Assembly (NCBI RefSeq): GCF_023159225.1
Contig: NC_063161.1
Location: 118,027,958 to 118,091,957 of the forward strand
Length of the DNA: 64,000 nt
Direction of reading: 5' to 3'
Source: Perognathus longimembris pacificus
Taxonomy: Eukaryota > Chordata > Mammalia > Rodentia > Heteromyidae
The position numbers and the translations under genes were made by a program. The notes under the pieces are model-generated. The model saw nothing but the letters and a program-made list of their open reading frames with translations, searched no databases and was not told the origin of the DNA. Numbering within the stretch: the stretch's first letter is position 1; every line of letters begins with the position of its first letter. This document shows positions 11,799 to 23,294 of this stretch, in pieces.

Positions 11799-12246
11799 GT
11801 GTATCAGTTTCTTAGGGGTGCCTTAACAAGTTGTTGAACTCTGAGTGGCTTAAGACACAGAGCCTTATTATTTCATAGTTCTAGAAGCTAGAAGTCAAGC
11901 CTTCAGGTATCTCCTATGAAGGCTTCAGAAAACAGGTTCCGCTTGACTCTGGGGGCTTCTACTCTTGCCACTGTCCTTGGTGTTCCTGTCCTTACCTCTG
12001 TCAGACACATCATTCTCAGTTTGCTTTTATCTATGTCTCCTTTCCCCGTTTTACATGTACACCAGTCATGTTTGACCAAGGAACCCCCTCAATGGAGGAT
12101 TACTTACCTCCTCTAACATGGTTGCATCTGCACAGGTTTACAAATTTGGCCCTATTTCCAAATAGGATCACATTCATAGCTATGCCAAAGGTTAGGATTT
12201 CAACTTACATTTTGGGGGAAGATTTAATTCAACTCTTAATACTGTG
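11799..12246 (-). mobile_element. MLT1-type (MaLR) solo LTR, antisense
   Basis: The + strand shows the reverse of MLT1: GTATCAGTTTCTTAGGGGTG, GAGTGGCTTAAGACACAGAG, CATAGTTCTAGAAGCTAGAA, ACACCAGTCATGTTTGACC, TACAAATTTGGCCCTATTTC, AAATAGGATCACATTCATAG and TTTGGGGGAAGATTTAATTC. All landmarks are in order, so it is close to full length. No partner LTR is nearby. Confidence 0.82.
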
Positions 12247-12668
12247 TATTCAGCCAAAAACATCCTGGGTTAAATTGACCTGTGAGAAATATTTCACCTT
12301 GGTGTAGAAAGCACAAACCAATTCTGTACTGTATGTTACAAACATAGCTAACATTAGTGATTCAGAAACATGGTAAATAAATATGGATGATGATGTCCTA
12401 GGCAGATAAAATAGAATGACGATAACAACAAAAAAAGGGTTTGAACCAATCAGCTCAGAGCTGGAGTTGTTTATTTTAAAGGGTTTGGTTGTTGTCCCAA
12501 TAATCTTACCTGAAAGATATACCTTTGTTTTATGCATGTGTGTATAAAAGAATTTTTATTAACATAGTAGAATGCCAGGAGCACATGTTGACAATCAATG
12601 GTTTCCTAATCTCTATATTCAGGTTTAAAGTGTAGTGAAATGAATTTTCTGGAAAACCATGTCCTCTT

Positions 12669-12714
<46 letters not shown>

Positions 12715-13234
12715 GATGCACATACACATAGCACATTCTATAACTTCAGAAATATTAAAAATAGTGTAGAAAAGAAATATACTGCAGAAATTACCATTAG
12801 ACTAAATTTAGACACACGTTTCCCCTTCAGTACTCCAGATGCTCCAAATCTGTTAATACCTCACCATCAGCTGGTGATGTCAATTGATTATCCTTTTGTT
12901 AATCCTGGATCTTCCTCTGACCTGAATGAAGCCTATTGCTTTATCCTGCCCTGAGAAGTCTCTTAGGACTGAGACAGATGACAGCCTATATTCCCCTGGT
13001 AGATACCTCACAGTATATACACATCATTGGTAGGATCCCCACGTTCTTGAAAGAAGGTTCATTTTAGATGATATGTGCAAAAAGCAACCTTGGCGTCTTC
13101 CAAATTTCTTATTCTTTATCAAATGAAAGTGAAAGTGTAGATAGGAAATGATTGTAAGGATTTCTGTGGCTCCATTTTTAAAAAGTCAGCCTATGTGAAC
13201 TGCTTATGTGAATTGTACTAACTTTAAGTTTGTG
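12247..13234. other. Intron 1, no feature beyond (CA)n
   Basis: Nothing recognised outside the microsatellite at 12671. Confidence 0.6.
12671..12711. repeat. (CA)n microsatellite
   Basis: About 20 CA units, uninterrupted. Confidence 0.97.
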
Positions 13235-13508
13235 CAGTTGCTAAGCCTATAATCCTAGGTCCTTGTAAGGCACAGACTGAAGGACTGTGGTTTGAGGCCA
13301 GCCCAGGCAGAAACTGTCTCCATAATGAATAATGGGTGTGGTGGCACATGCCTGTTATCCCAGCCATTTGGGAAAGAACAAATAGGAGGATTGGAAGCCT
13401 AAGTAAAAAGAAATAAACAACACAAAAGCTGAAGTCATGACTCAAGTGGTAGAGTACCTACCTATGTAGCAAGTGTGTGTTTAATCATCAGTACTGCCAA
13501 AAAAGGGC
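13235..13508 (+). mobile_element. B1-B1-ID trimeric SINE, sense
   Basis: A first B1 remnant (TGGTTTGAGGCCAGCCCAGG), a second B1 (GGGTGTGGTGGCACATGCCT, GTTATCCCAGCCATTTGGGA) and an ID-type third part (GACTCAAGTGGTAGAGTACC to CATCAGTACTGCC). IDL-Geo 13530-13728 follows directly. Confidence 0.7.
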
Positions 13509-13529
13509 ATTTAAGATATATGTGAAAAT

Positions 13530-13728
13530 GGGGCTTGGAATATGACCTAGTGGTAAAGTACTTGCCTCACATACATGAAGCCTGGGTTCAATTCCTCAGC
13601 ACCACATATATAGAAAAAAGCAAGAAGGGGCATTGTGCCTCAAGTGGTAGAGTGCTAGCCTTGAGCAAAAAGAAGCCAGGGACAGTGCTCAGGCTCTGAG
13701 TTCAAGCCCCAGGACTTCAAAAAAAAGC
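13530..13728 (+). mobile_element. IDL-Geo SINE, sense
   Basis: Full dimer. The ID-like left half (GGGCTTGGAATATGACCTAG to CAGCACCACATATATAG) is followed by the Geo right half (GTGCCTCAAGTGGTAGAGTG to CCCCAGGACTTC) and a short A tail. The flanks ATATATGTGAAAAT at 13516-13529 and 13729-13742 are identical. Confidence 0.92.
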
Positions 13729-13974
13729 ATATATGTGAAAATAAATAATTATGAGATTTATGGTAAAATTTTCATATGATAATCATTAAATTTTGAAATG
13801 AGGGTGTGACTGTACATTTGAAATAATATGTGGCAGTTTTATCCAGTGTGTTTTAAAATTAGCTAAAAAAGCATTCAAAATAATGCACAACATTTTAGTA
13901 GACAATATCAAAGTAATAGTAATATCTACAGTAAGAGATACCAGAGTAATGTAATTTAACAAAAACTAGAATCA

Positions 13975-14265
13975 TGTTGTATGAGAGCTGCCATGCTGGA
14001 AGACTTCGCCATGATGACTATCAATGATTCAGACCTGTGCCTGGCTGGCAGTTCTCCTGACCCATGTGCTTGAGTCCTTCCATGGGCCTGGGCCTGGGCC
14101 CATGGGACAAAGGTTACTTTATCACCTTAGAATGAGCATTGATGTGTTCAGTGAGGTGTGGGTATATATAGGCATGGGTATATTCTTTTCTACTTACGAT
14201 TAAACTTTCTCATGGATTTTAGCAGCCTCTACATTGCACCAGCCTGTCAGCACTGCCAGATGCAT
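13975..14265 (+). repeat. Candidate solo LTR
   Basis: The block starts TGTTGTATGAGAGCTGCCAT and holds GTATATATAGG at about 14161-14171, then ATTAAA at about 14201 followed by CTTTCTCATGG. This is the promoter-to-polyadenylation spacing of an LTR. There is no second copy, and the duplication flanks are unclear. A 9-bp perfect hairpin (14080-14105) sits inside. It could instead be unrelated intron. Confidence 0.35.
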
Positions 14266-14879
14266 CAGGAGCACTTGCTATTTCTAAAGAAATCAATTGT
14301 TTATTTTACTCATGTCTTTTTCTTGCTCTGGTAAATTTTTATGGTTGTTTATCAATCCTAAACACAAATGAATGCAGTACAAATGAATCTTTTCTGTGTT
14401 AAGTAATAGGATATACACTATGTTTTCATTCATTTTTTTGTTTCAATGAACATTTTTGTTTATGAAGGGAGATTTAGGGTTTTTTCCCATTTCCTCTGCT
14501 TTTCTTTCTGATGTCTAAAACTTATCTTATACCATTGAAATGAGTAGCTCCATAAAAAGATCTTGTTTCTCACACTGAAGAGCCTTAATTAAGAGTTAGG
14601 AAAGGCTAAAGAAAGATACTGCAGACTTTTACTAAAAAAAGTGTTGAAAGGAAATTGAAGAAGTGTGCTCTGTAAGAGAATCACACATGTCAGGTGAAAA
14701 GGAGTGTTAGGTGGTATGTATGCGTAAGTTCTTGATATGCAAAGAACCTATGTCCCTAGCCCAGTAGTCAAGCAGCCTTTACTCATCACATGCTGGAGAT
14801 CAGGAACTTAGGAGAAGAAGCCTATAGCAAGAAAGAACATGTGCTTTTGAACCTGGAACATCTTTATTTGGGCTGTACA

Positions 14880-14972
14880 TATGCTTTGTGAAGGTGGGCA
14901 AGCCCTAGATTCTCTTAGCCTCCATTTCCTTATAATAATCTCATTAGGCTATTGAGATTATTAATGAGATAG
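14880..14972 (+). mobile_element. MIR, sense
   Basis: GGTGGGCAAGCCCTAGATTC, CTTAGCCTCCATTTCCTTAT and TTAATGAGATAGCAA match the MIR core and tail order. Confidence 0.6.
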
Positions 14973-16685
14973 CAACAACTATTTTATAGGAGCTGAGATG
15001 AAATTTATCTTCTCATTTCTTGCTTCTGAATATATACTTCTTAGATCATCTAGAACATGTCTGTAATACCTTAGTTGTCTTGTGGAGTCATTTAATTTCA
15101 GGTTTCAATTATTTCTCTAAGGCTCTGGCTTCTTTTGTGCATTTGACAGCTGTGTAATTGAAAGGCAAATGAAGATAATATCTTGATAAACTGAAGGCAC
15201 CTTAGAGCTTTCTCTGTCATGCACCTGCCTTTCATTGTGCTTCACAGTGACTTTTGTGAATTTGATGTATTTAACAACAGGAGCTCATATTAAATGTGTC
15301 TGTCATATCAATCATAACTAATATGGAAAATTCTTCATTTTCTGGAGGAAAACATGACTCAGTTAAAGAGAATGAAATACATCATTGACAGCAGCCCTTT
15401 ACAACTCTTAGGCTTTAGCCCTAATTCTTTGCATCTAAGATTCTATAAACCTGTCTACTTGCCCACTGATAGGCAAATCTTGCTCGAACACAAACTAGTC
15501 CTAAGGTAGCTAGATAATCTCATTGACATAAACCGTGTCACATACATTCATCATGATTATTTTTTCTTTATCCTCCCGAATGTAAGTACCCAGACAGATG
15601 TATTTTCACACTTACGCTCATGGAAACATGCAGATTTTATGCATTATATTCCCATTATGTTAAATAGAGTGTGTGCAAAGATAGATCAGGTCTTTATCTC
15701 TGCTCTGAGACTCAGTGCTGTCTTCAGGGCTCTGAGATGGGATGGAAGGTAGCCTGTTTTAGGCCAGGTCTGTTTTAGATGACTTGACTTTTTTCTTCCC
15801 CTTAAGATCTCTAATATTGTCTCCAGCTTCTGTGTCTGTTTCTTGACATTTTATCATTACCTCATTCCTTTCTGTTCTTTTCCACACCATCTTTGGAAAA
15901 TTCCATTTGTATTTGTGCTAGTTTCTCGTGGGCAGTGATGGTGAGTTTTGCCTCACTTTAGCTGATTATTATGTTGTGTGCATTTAATTTATTGAGTTGG
16001 CCCTTCTTGGCCTCTGTTCACATGAAACACATCGTTTCTAGAGAAACTCCATGAGTAACTCAAGACTGCAGATCAGAATAATTCTACTTTGAATATATCC
16101 TTACTTGGGATTTTAAAGCATGTAAAGATGAAACCAAGATTGTCTTAGAAAGTCCCCAAATATGAAGAGTAAATACATCGTTTTGTTACATTCCACTCAT
16201 AAATGTTCTTAAACCACGATCTCATGGTCAGATCTCTAATGGATTTAGCAGGCTACTTAGACCTGTGTAGCTAAAGTACTATCTGTGTACTTTTAATTTG
16301 CTCTCTGAAGGAGGTCCACTTCTGAGATCTGTTTAAAATATGCTATTTATAAAACTGCATGGCCCCATTTAAGAAATTAGGGTATGCAAATCCAACCTGA
16401 TTACAAGATGTAGGTTTAAGGAAATTTTAAGTGTGTCTGAGATTCTTTGTTACCTCAAATGAACTTAGAGCTTACTGGAACTAAAAAAAAAAAAAAGAAC
16501 TGTAGTTTTGCCTGTTTTTTTTTTTTTTTTTAATGTTTTAGGTAAAAAGAATTCCATGGCCAGCACTGATATACCACCACCTTTGATTCTAAGCCCTAGG
16601 TGACCAGACCATTATTTGTCTCATGTTTATAAAGTGATTTTATTGCCTTCCCACATTTTAATCTATTAATTTATTTCTTGCTATC

Positions 16686-16735
16686 TTGTTGCTGGGAAAG
16701 CAATTTACCACTGAACTACATTGCCAGTCCTATTT
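16686..16735 (-). mobile_element. ID-like fragment, antisense
   Basis: GCTGGGAAAGCAATTTACCA followed by CTGAACTACATTGCCAGTCC is the reverse of the ID 5' half. It is short and diverged. Confidence 0.65.
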
Positions 16736-17259
16736 AAACATCTTATTTGTGTCTAAGGTAGGTAAAGTGTTTAGCCCAAAGGTTTCAGTAACAAAAAAAG
16801 TTCCTATGTTGGTTGAAATATTTCCCAGGTCTTGTTCTTTTGGGCCCATAAAGAATGTGTCAAGCCTAGCAGAACCTGTTCTGTTCACTAGTATCTTACA
16901 AGCGAGGTCATTCCTTTACAATTACCTGTCATGGCCTGATTGGACCAGCTCATGAATTGAAAACCTAATAATATCTCCTAAGCAATGGTTTTTATAAAGC
17001 ATCAGTCCTGTCTGGAAAGCCAGAACCTTTTTTGGAAACCTGACATTGTCCCTTCCCAGGGAGTTTGAAAAGTTGAAAAGAATCAGAAATCATCTCGTGC
17101 ACAGTTAGAAACTGCCTTTTATTTTAGTTCAAATAGTGGCTTCAGGAAACCATTATCCAGACTCTTTCACCAGGCTTAGCTGCATGCTGAGGTATGTTGC
17201 AATATTTTATTTTTAGTCTAGGTATGAGTGTAAAATGGAAGTTTCTTAACATATTTAAT

Positions 17260-17275
17260 AAAGAAGTTATGCCAG
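17260..17275. repeat. Target-site duplication, 5' copy, of the 17.3-kb L1
   Basis: AAAGAAGTTATGCCAG matches 20971-20986 exactly. The preceding TTTAAT fits a TT/AAAA-like L1 endonuclease nick on the opposite strand. Confidence 0.93.
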
Positions 17276-20200
17276 TAACGAAAATCTGTACAAATTCAGA
17301 AGTATCAAAACCATTCCCTGCATTCTCTCAGACCACAATGGAATAAAATTAGAGCTCAACTCAAACAGCCACCACAGAAAATCCTACAATTCATGGAGAC
17401 TAAACAACACACTGCTGAACCATTAGTGGGTCATTGAAGAAATTAAAACGGAAATTCAAATGTTTATGAACTTCAACCAAGTTGAGGACACAAAGTACCA
17501 GCTCCTTTAGGACACAGCAAAGGCAGTACTCAGAGGAAAATTTATATCTCTGAGTGCATACTCAACAAACTGGAGAAACAGCAACTCAATAATTTAAGGA
17601 AGCACCTTAATTTTCTTGAGAGCGAACAGCAAGCCAAACCCCAAGTCAATAGATGGAAGCAAATAATTAAAATCAAATCAGAATTAAATCAATTAGAGAC
17701 GAAAAAAACCATCGAAAGAATCAACAAAACAAAGAGTTGGTTCTTTGAAAAAAATCAACAAGATAGACAGACCCCTGGCAAACCTGACCAAAAAACGAAG
17801 GCAGCACACTCAAATAAACAAGATAAGAGATGAAACAGGTAACATCACCACAGAAATAACCGAAATTCAGAAAATAATAAGGGACTATTTTGCAAACAAA
17901 TTCGAGAACTTGGAAGAAAAAATTCATATCCCCAAACTCAACCATGAAGATTTAAACCTTCTAAACAGACCCATATCCAGTATTGAAATAGAAACAGCAA
18001 TAAATGATCTCCCATGCAAGAAAAGCCCAGGTCCAGACGGATTCACTGCAGAATTCTACAAGACCTTCAAAACAGAACTCACACCAATATTTCTCAAACT
18101 CTTCAATGAAATTGAAAGAGAACGTTCACTACCAGACTCATTCTATGAAGCCAGTATAACCCTCATCCCAAAACCAGGCAGGGACTCATCACGGAAAGAG
18201 ACTACAGACCGACTTCCTTGATGAATATAGACGCAAAAATTCTCAACAAAATACTGGCTAATCGACTTCAACAGGTCATCAAAAAAATCATACACCACGA
18301 TAAAACTGAATTCATCCCAGGGATGCAAAGTTGGTTTAATATACGCAAGTCAATTAATGTAATCCACCACATCAACCGGAGCAAGGTAAAGAACCACATG
18401 GGTTTAACTCTGGATGTGGAAAAAGCGTTTGATAAAATCCAGCACCCATTTATGCTAAAAGCCCTGGAAAAACTGGGATTCCAGGGAACATTCCTGAATA
18501 TAATCAAGGCAGTTTATGACAAACCAACAGCAAGCATAACTCTAAATGGTGAAAAACTAAAGCCATTCCCTTTAAAATCAGGAACAAGGCAGGGATGTCC
18601 ACTCTCTCCCCTGCTCTTCAACATAGTACTAGAATTCCTAGCCAGAGCAATTAGGCAAGAAGAAAATATAAAGGGGATCCAAATAGGAAAAGATGAAGTT
18701 AAACTTTCTCTCTTCGCAGATGACATGATCCTATACCTAAAGAATCCCATAGACTGTACCCCCAAGCTACTAGAGCTGATCCAAAACTTTGGCAAAGTTG
18801 CAGGATATAAAATAAACCTTCAAAAATCAACGGCCTTTCTCTATGATAACGACCCGAAGACCGAGGCTGAAATCAGGAAAGCAACTCCTTTTGCAATAGC
18901 CCCCCAAAACGTAAAATACCTAGGAATAACCTTAACCAAAGAAGTGAAAGACTGTTTGATGAGAATTTTAAAAGCTTGAAAAATGAAATTAAGTCAGAAC
19001 TAAGGAAATGGAGAAACCTCCCATGCTCCTGGATTGGAAGGATTAATATAATCAAAATGGCAATATTGCCTAAGGCTGTCTACAAATTCAGTGCAATACC
19101 CATTAATATCCCAACACCATTTTTTAATGAAATAGAGGAAGCAGTCCAGAAATTCATATGGAACAATAAAAGACCTAGAATAGCAAAAACAATCCTAAGC
19201 AGAAAGAACAGTGCTGCAGGAATTACAATACCCAACTTCAAGCTGTATTATAAAGCTATAGTAATAAAAACAGCTTGGTATTGGCACCGGAATAGGCCTG
19301 AAGACCAATGGAACAGAATTGAAGATCCAGAAATGAACCCACAGAACTACGCCTACTTAATCTTTGATAAAGGAGCTAAAACAATAGTCTGGAAGAAAGA
19401 TAGCCTCTTTAACAAGTGGTGCTGGCAAAACTGGCTCAACACATGCAACAAACTAAAACTAGATCCTTATATATCACCCTGCACCAAAATCAATTCCAAC
19501 TGGATTAAAGACCTCGAAATCAAAACAGACACCCTGAAAACACTAAAGGAAGGAGTAGGAGAAACACTTGGGCTCCTTGGCGCAGGACAGAACTTCCTTA
19601 ACAAAGACCCAGAAAGGCTACAAATCAAAGAAAGGTTGGACAAATGGGACTGCATCAAACTGCAGAGCTTCTGCAGGGCAAAGGACATAGCTCGCAAGAT
19701 AAACAAAAAGCCCACAGACTGGGAGAAGATCTTTACCGGACATTCAACAGACAAAGGCCTCATATCTAAAATATATGCAGAACTAAAACAATTACCTTCT
19801 TCCAAAACAAAACCGCAAAGAACCAATAGCCCTCTCATCAAGTGGGCTAAAGACTTACAAAGAGACTTCTCTGATGAGGAAATGAGAATGGCCAAGAGAC
19901 ATATGAAAAAATGCTCTACATCACTGGCCATAAAAGAAATGCAAATCAAAACAACATTGAGATTCCATCTCACCCCAGTAAGAATGTCATATATCAAGAA
20001 AACTAACAATAACAATTGTTGGAGGGGATGTGGCCAAAAGGGAACCCTACTTCATTGTTGGTGGGAATGTAAACTGGTTCAGCCACTCTGGCAAACAGTA
20101 TGGAGATTCCTCAAAAGATTAAATATAGAACTTCCCTATGACCCAGCAGCCCCACTTTTGGGTATCTATCCAAAAGACCACAAACAAAATCACAGTAATG

Positions 20201-20971
20201 CCACCAGCACAACAATGTTCATCGCAGCACAATTTGTCATAGCGAGAATCTGGAACCAACCCAGATGCCCCTCAATAGACGAATGGATCAGGAAAATGTG
20301 GTACATATACACAATGGAATTTTATGCCTTTATCAGAAAGAATGACATTGTCCCATTTGTAAGGAAATGGAAGGATTTGGAAAAAAATTATACTAAGTGA
20401 AGTGAGCCAGACCCAAAGAAACATGGACTCTATGGCCTCCCTTATTGGGAATAATTAGTACAGGTTTAGGCAAGTCATAGCAGAGCATCACAAGGCCCAA
20501 TAGCTATACCCTTATGAACACATAAGATGATGCTAAGTTAAATGAACTCCATGTTATGGAAACGATTGTTATATCACAGTTGTAACTACTTTCAACGTCC
20601 TATGTGTATCTGTAGCTTCTATTATTGATGATGTTCTTGTATCACCTTCCTGTGGTGTACCTACACTATCTCTGTAATCTTATCTGAGTATATTGGAAAT
20701 CATGTATACTGGTATTGGAAGTAGGAAATTGAAAGGGAATACCAAAATTGAGAGACACAGGGTGAAAAAAGACAAACAACTACAAAAGCAATACTTGCAA
20801 AACTGTTTGGTGTAAGTGAATTGAACACCTCCGGGGAGGGGGAGGAAAATGGGGAGAGGGAGGGGGGTATGAGGGACAAGATAACAAACAGTACAAGAAA
20901 TGTATCCAGTGCCTAACGTATGAAACGGTAACCTCTCTGTACATCAGTTTGATAATAAAAATTTGAAAAAA
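17276..20971 (+). mobile_element. LINE-1, 5'-truncated, with dead ORF2 and intact 3' end
   Basis: This is an L1 insertion of about 3.7 kb in the same direction as SH3GL2. It is bounded by a direct repeat, AAAGAAGTTATGCCAG, at 17260-17275 and again ending at 20986. The 5' end is lost: the element starts just before the SDH motif (17328-17336) that closes the endonuclease domain, so ORF1, the 5' UTR and most of the endonuclease are absent. Reverse transcriptase follows, with FADD at 18713-18724, then the C-terminal cysteine-rich segment. ORF2 stops at 20400. The 3' UTR carries a G-rich polypurine tract (about 20831-20875), an AATAAA at about 20954 and a short A tail. The clear duplication suggests a fairly recent insertion, but the coding region is broken. 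Confidence 0.95.
17328..20400 (+). pseudogene. L1 ORF2 remnant (end of endonuclease, reverse transcriptase, C-terminal domain)
   Basis: ORF2 reads on the + strand in at least four frame segments. Early in-frame stops are at 17424, 17508 and 17595. The reading frame changes between about 17600 and 17650, again in an A-run near 17745-17752, near 18202 (after GRDSSRKE, apparent one-base loss) and near 18952 (after KEVKD, apparent one-base loss). The longest open segments are 17745-18221, 18218-18979 and 18976-20400. The middle one holds the RT core ([18 protein letters not shown], then [12 protein letters not shown]). The last ends with the CWRGCG...HCWW cysteine/histidine motif and an [12 protein letters not shown] tail typical of L1. 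No functional enzyme could be made. Confidence 0.93.
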
Positions 20972-20986
20972 AAGAAGTTATGCCAG
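20972..20986. repeat. Target-site duplication, 3' copy, of the 17.3-kb L1
   Basis: AAGAAGTTATGCCAG follows the L1 A-tail directly and matches the 5' copy. One further A is shared with the tail. Confidence 0.93.
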
Positions 20987-21282
20987 GTCTGTAATTACAC
21001 CTGAATGGACATGTTTCTTGTTTTGTATGTCTATGAAACCAAAGATATATGTATGATCATCCATCCATCCTTAGATCCATACCCAGATACGTGATACAGG
21101 ATACTCCAGATTTTAGCCGTTTGGGTTCTGTCTGTAACAAATGTGCAATGGCTCATTGCTCTGTGCTTATTAGCAAGTCCCCCAGACAGAATTATAAGGA
21201 GCCTATTCTTGAAATGGAAGATATCATTACATGCACAGAAAAGAGGTTTGTCAGTGTTTATGTGTGATATCTATATTAACCT

Positions 21283-21668
21283 GTATGTTATGTTTCCATT
21301 GCATGAAAAAAATACCTGAGAAAAAAAGGGCAGGCAGATTTATTTTGGCTCACAGTTTCATTAGCTTTTCAGTGCTGCTTGGAAAGGGAGAATGTCATGG
21401 CATAGGCTGTGCTGGAACTCACCTACCCCTTCATGGCATCCAAGAAACATAGAACAACTGGAACAAGATATGCCTTTCAAAGTACATTCTCCAGGAAACA
21501 ACTTTCCCCATGTAGGCTGCACCTTCCATTTTGTTCTAACAATGCAATAAAATTGTGAATCCATTAGTGGGTTAAAGATCAGAGCTCTCATGGTGTAGTC
21601 AATCTCTTAAGTGACTCCACTAACTGAAGATCTCAATACATGAGCTTTTTGGGATGATGCATTGTTTC
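21283..21668 (-). mobile_element. MaLR-type LTR (MT/ORR1-like), antisense
   Basis: Landmarks on the + strand are GCATGAAAAAAATACCTGAG, GATTTATTTTGGCTCACAG, GTGAATCCATTAGTGGGTTA, GATCAGAGCTCTCATGGTGT and CAATACATGAGCTTTTTGGG. They are in the order expected for a rodent MaLR LTR in reverse. Exact subfamily unknown. Confidence 0.65.
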
Positions 21669-21804
21669 TGTGTCCTGCATTGACAACTTTTAGGTTGTAT
21701 GTATAGACATTACATGCGCATGTGCACCAACACACGCACATTTGACATGTTTTCCTTTTCCTCTGTTCATTTTGAAATATGGTAAAAATGGACAGCTGGA
21801 CTGG

Positions 21805-22155
21805 CATTCATTCATTTAACAAGTATTTGTGTTGAATTTCTGCTATGTTCTAGGTACTGTGGAAGGGTGCTGATGATACATAAAGGAATACACACACATC
21901 TTAGTTTCAAGTAGCATATGACCTTATGAGGGAAATAGAAACCATTTATAATAGAGAGAAGCAGTAGAATAGAGGTACTGTTCTTTGGAACGCCTGAGGA
22001 AGGAGCAAGGTCCTTGGGGTAGGGAGACTTGGGAAAGGAACAGAATTGACTGCAAAAGACCCATATGTTAAGCAGGTTGGATTTCATACTAAGTCAGTGA
22101 GAGAGTCATTAAAGTATAGAAAGCCTTAGTGTGACATGGTCAGACATGCTTTCTA
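21805..22155 (+). mobile_element. L2-like ancient LINE 3' fragment, sense
   Basis: TTTAACAAGTATTTGTGTTG, TGCTATGTTCTAGGTACTGT and, near the end, CAGTGAGAGAGTCATTAAAG with AGTGTGACATGGTCAGACAT follow an L2-type consensus from memory. An IDL-Geo (22170) interrupts it. Confidence 0.5.
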
Positions 22156-22169
22156 GGAAACAATCTGTT

Positions 22170-22359
22170 GGGGCTGGGAACATGGCCTAGTGGCAAGAGT
22201 GCTTGACTTGTATACATGAAGCCCTGGGTTCAGTTCCCCAGCACCACATATATAGAAAGCAGCCAGAAGTGGCGCTGTGGCTCAAGTAGCAGAGTGCTAG
22301 CCTTGAGCAAAACAAAGCCAGGGACAGTGCCCAGGCCCTGACTCCAAGGCCCAGGACTG

Positions 22360-22399
<40 letters not shown>
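22170..22399 (+). mobile_element. IDL-Geo SINE, sense, with 38-A tail
   Basis: Complete dimer with pol III-type boxes in the left half. It ends CCCAGGACTGGC followed by 38 uninterrupted A at 22362-22399. The flanks GGAAACAATCTGTT (22156-22169) and GGAAACAATATGTT (22401-22414) differ at one base. The long pure tail suggests a young insertion. It splits an L2-like fragment. Confidence 0.93.
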
Positions 22400-22402
<3 letters not shown>

Positions 22403-22446
22403 AAACAATATGTTTGCCATGGTTTAGGAATGAGAGACCAGGGTAA

Positions 22447-22660
22447 AGCCAGGTGCCAGTGGTTCATACCTATAATCCTAATTAGTCACAAAGTTCAGGT
22501 CTGAGAACTGATTTATTTGAAGCCAGCTGGAGTAGACAAATGCAAGCCACTCTTATCTCCAGTTAACTAAAGCAAAGCAGGAAGTAGGGGTGTGGCTCAA
22601 GTAGTAGAGCACCAGCAATGAGTGAGGAAGCAGAATAAGAGTGCAAGTCCCCAGAGTATA
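22447..22660 (+). mobile_element. B1-Geo/dID-type dimeric SINE, sense
   Basis: GCCAGGTGCCAGTGGTTCAT, ACCTATAATCCTAATTAGTC, then GTAGGGGTGTGGCTCAAGTA to GCAAGTCCCCAG. A CA-rich tail follows to about 22710. Confidence 0.78.
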
Positions 22661-22726
22661 AGTGCCCATTCTTGGAAAACACACACATGTGCACACACAA
22701 CACACAGATGATTTAACAAGAAAGCA

Positions 22727-23035
22727 ATTTATTACTGCATTATCCGGGAATTCCTCTGGTGGGTATATATCCAAAAAATATGAAAAGCAGAGGATCTAAA
22801 CAGACACATGCACACCCATGTCCACAGCAGCATTATTCATAGTAACCAAAAAGCCAAAGGTGGAAATAACTTATATGTCCATCAGAAATGAATGGAGAAA
22901 TAAGATGTGTGTGCAACTACTTGCATGTATGTGTGTATGTGTGCATTTGTACAATGAAATATTCATCTTTAAAAATAAAGAAATGCTTCATCCTATAATA
23001 TGGTTGAATGTTGAGGACATATTGTGGGAAAAATA
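22727..23035 (+). mobile_element. Old L1 ORF2 3' fragment, sense
   Basis: Translation-like remnants of the L1 C-terminal region are recognisable at nucleotide level: TGGGTATATATCCAAAAAAT, CACCCATGTCCACAGCAGCA, TTATTCATAGTAACCAAAA, TGTCCATCAGAAATGAATGG and AATATTCATCTTTAAAAA. It is heavily diverged with no open frame of note. A TGTGTATGTGTG stretch sits inside at about 22921-22945. Confidence 0.75.
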
Positions 23036-23059
23036 AATGATTTGAGGCACTTTCTGCTC

Positions 23060-23286
23060 TTGTTTTTTATATAGGGCCTCACTTTTTGCCTGGGTTGGTC
23101 TGGACCTTACGCTTCCTGTTTATTCTTGCTGCTGTGTTGGGTATGTGACAAACACATGCAAAACCACTGTGTATTACAGAGGTTGAGATGAGAGCATGTC
23201 GACTGATTCCTTGGAGCTGGGATCTAAAATCCTCTTGATTTCAATCTCTCAAATAGCTAAGATTAGAGAAGTGAGCCACTCCTCAA
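23060..23286 (-). mobile_element. B1-derived SINE, antisense, old
   Basis: ATAGGGCCTCACTTTTTGCC, TGGGTTGGTCTGGACC and, further on, AATAGCTAAGATTAGAGAAG with GAGCCACTCC are reverse B1. The middle is not recognisable. Confidence 0.5.
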
Positions 23287-23294
23287 TTTTCTTC

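Larger units (their letters stand above)
14266..17259. other. Intron 1, mostly unrecognised
   Basis: Holds the MIR at 14880, A/T runs near 16480-16530 and an ID fragment at 16686. The rest is unassigned. Confidence 0.6.

Noticed and set aside
12530..12954. Open frames running through CA/GT microsatellites (also at 5453-5847, 8479-8855, 30767-31032, 51564-51815)
   Set aside because: Dinucleotide repeats rarely contain stops and give false Cys-Val or His-Thr frames.
17745..18221. Treating the ORF2 pieces as a separate reverse transcriptase gene
   Set aside because: They are consecutive parts of one L1 with its own 3' UTR, tail and target duplication.
19467..20015. 182-codon open frame on the - strand
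   Set aside because: It is the antisense shadow of the L1 ORF2.
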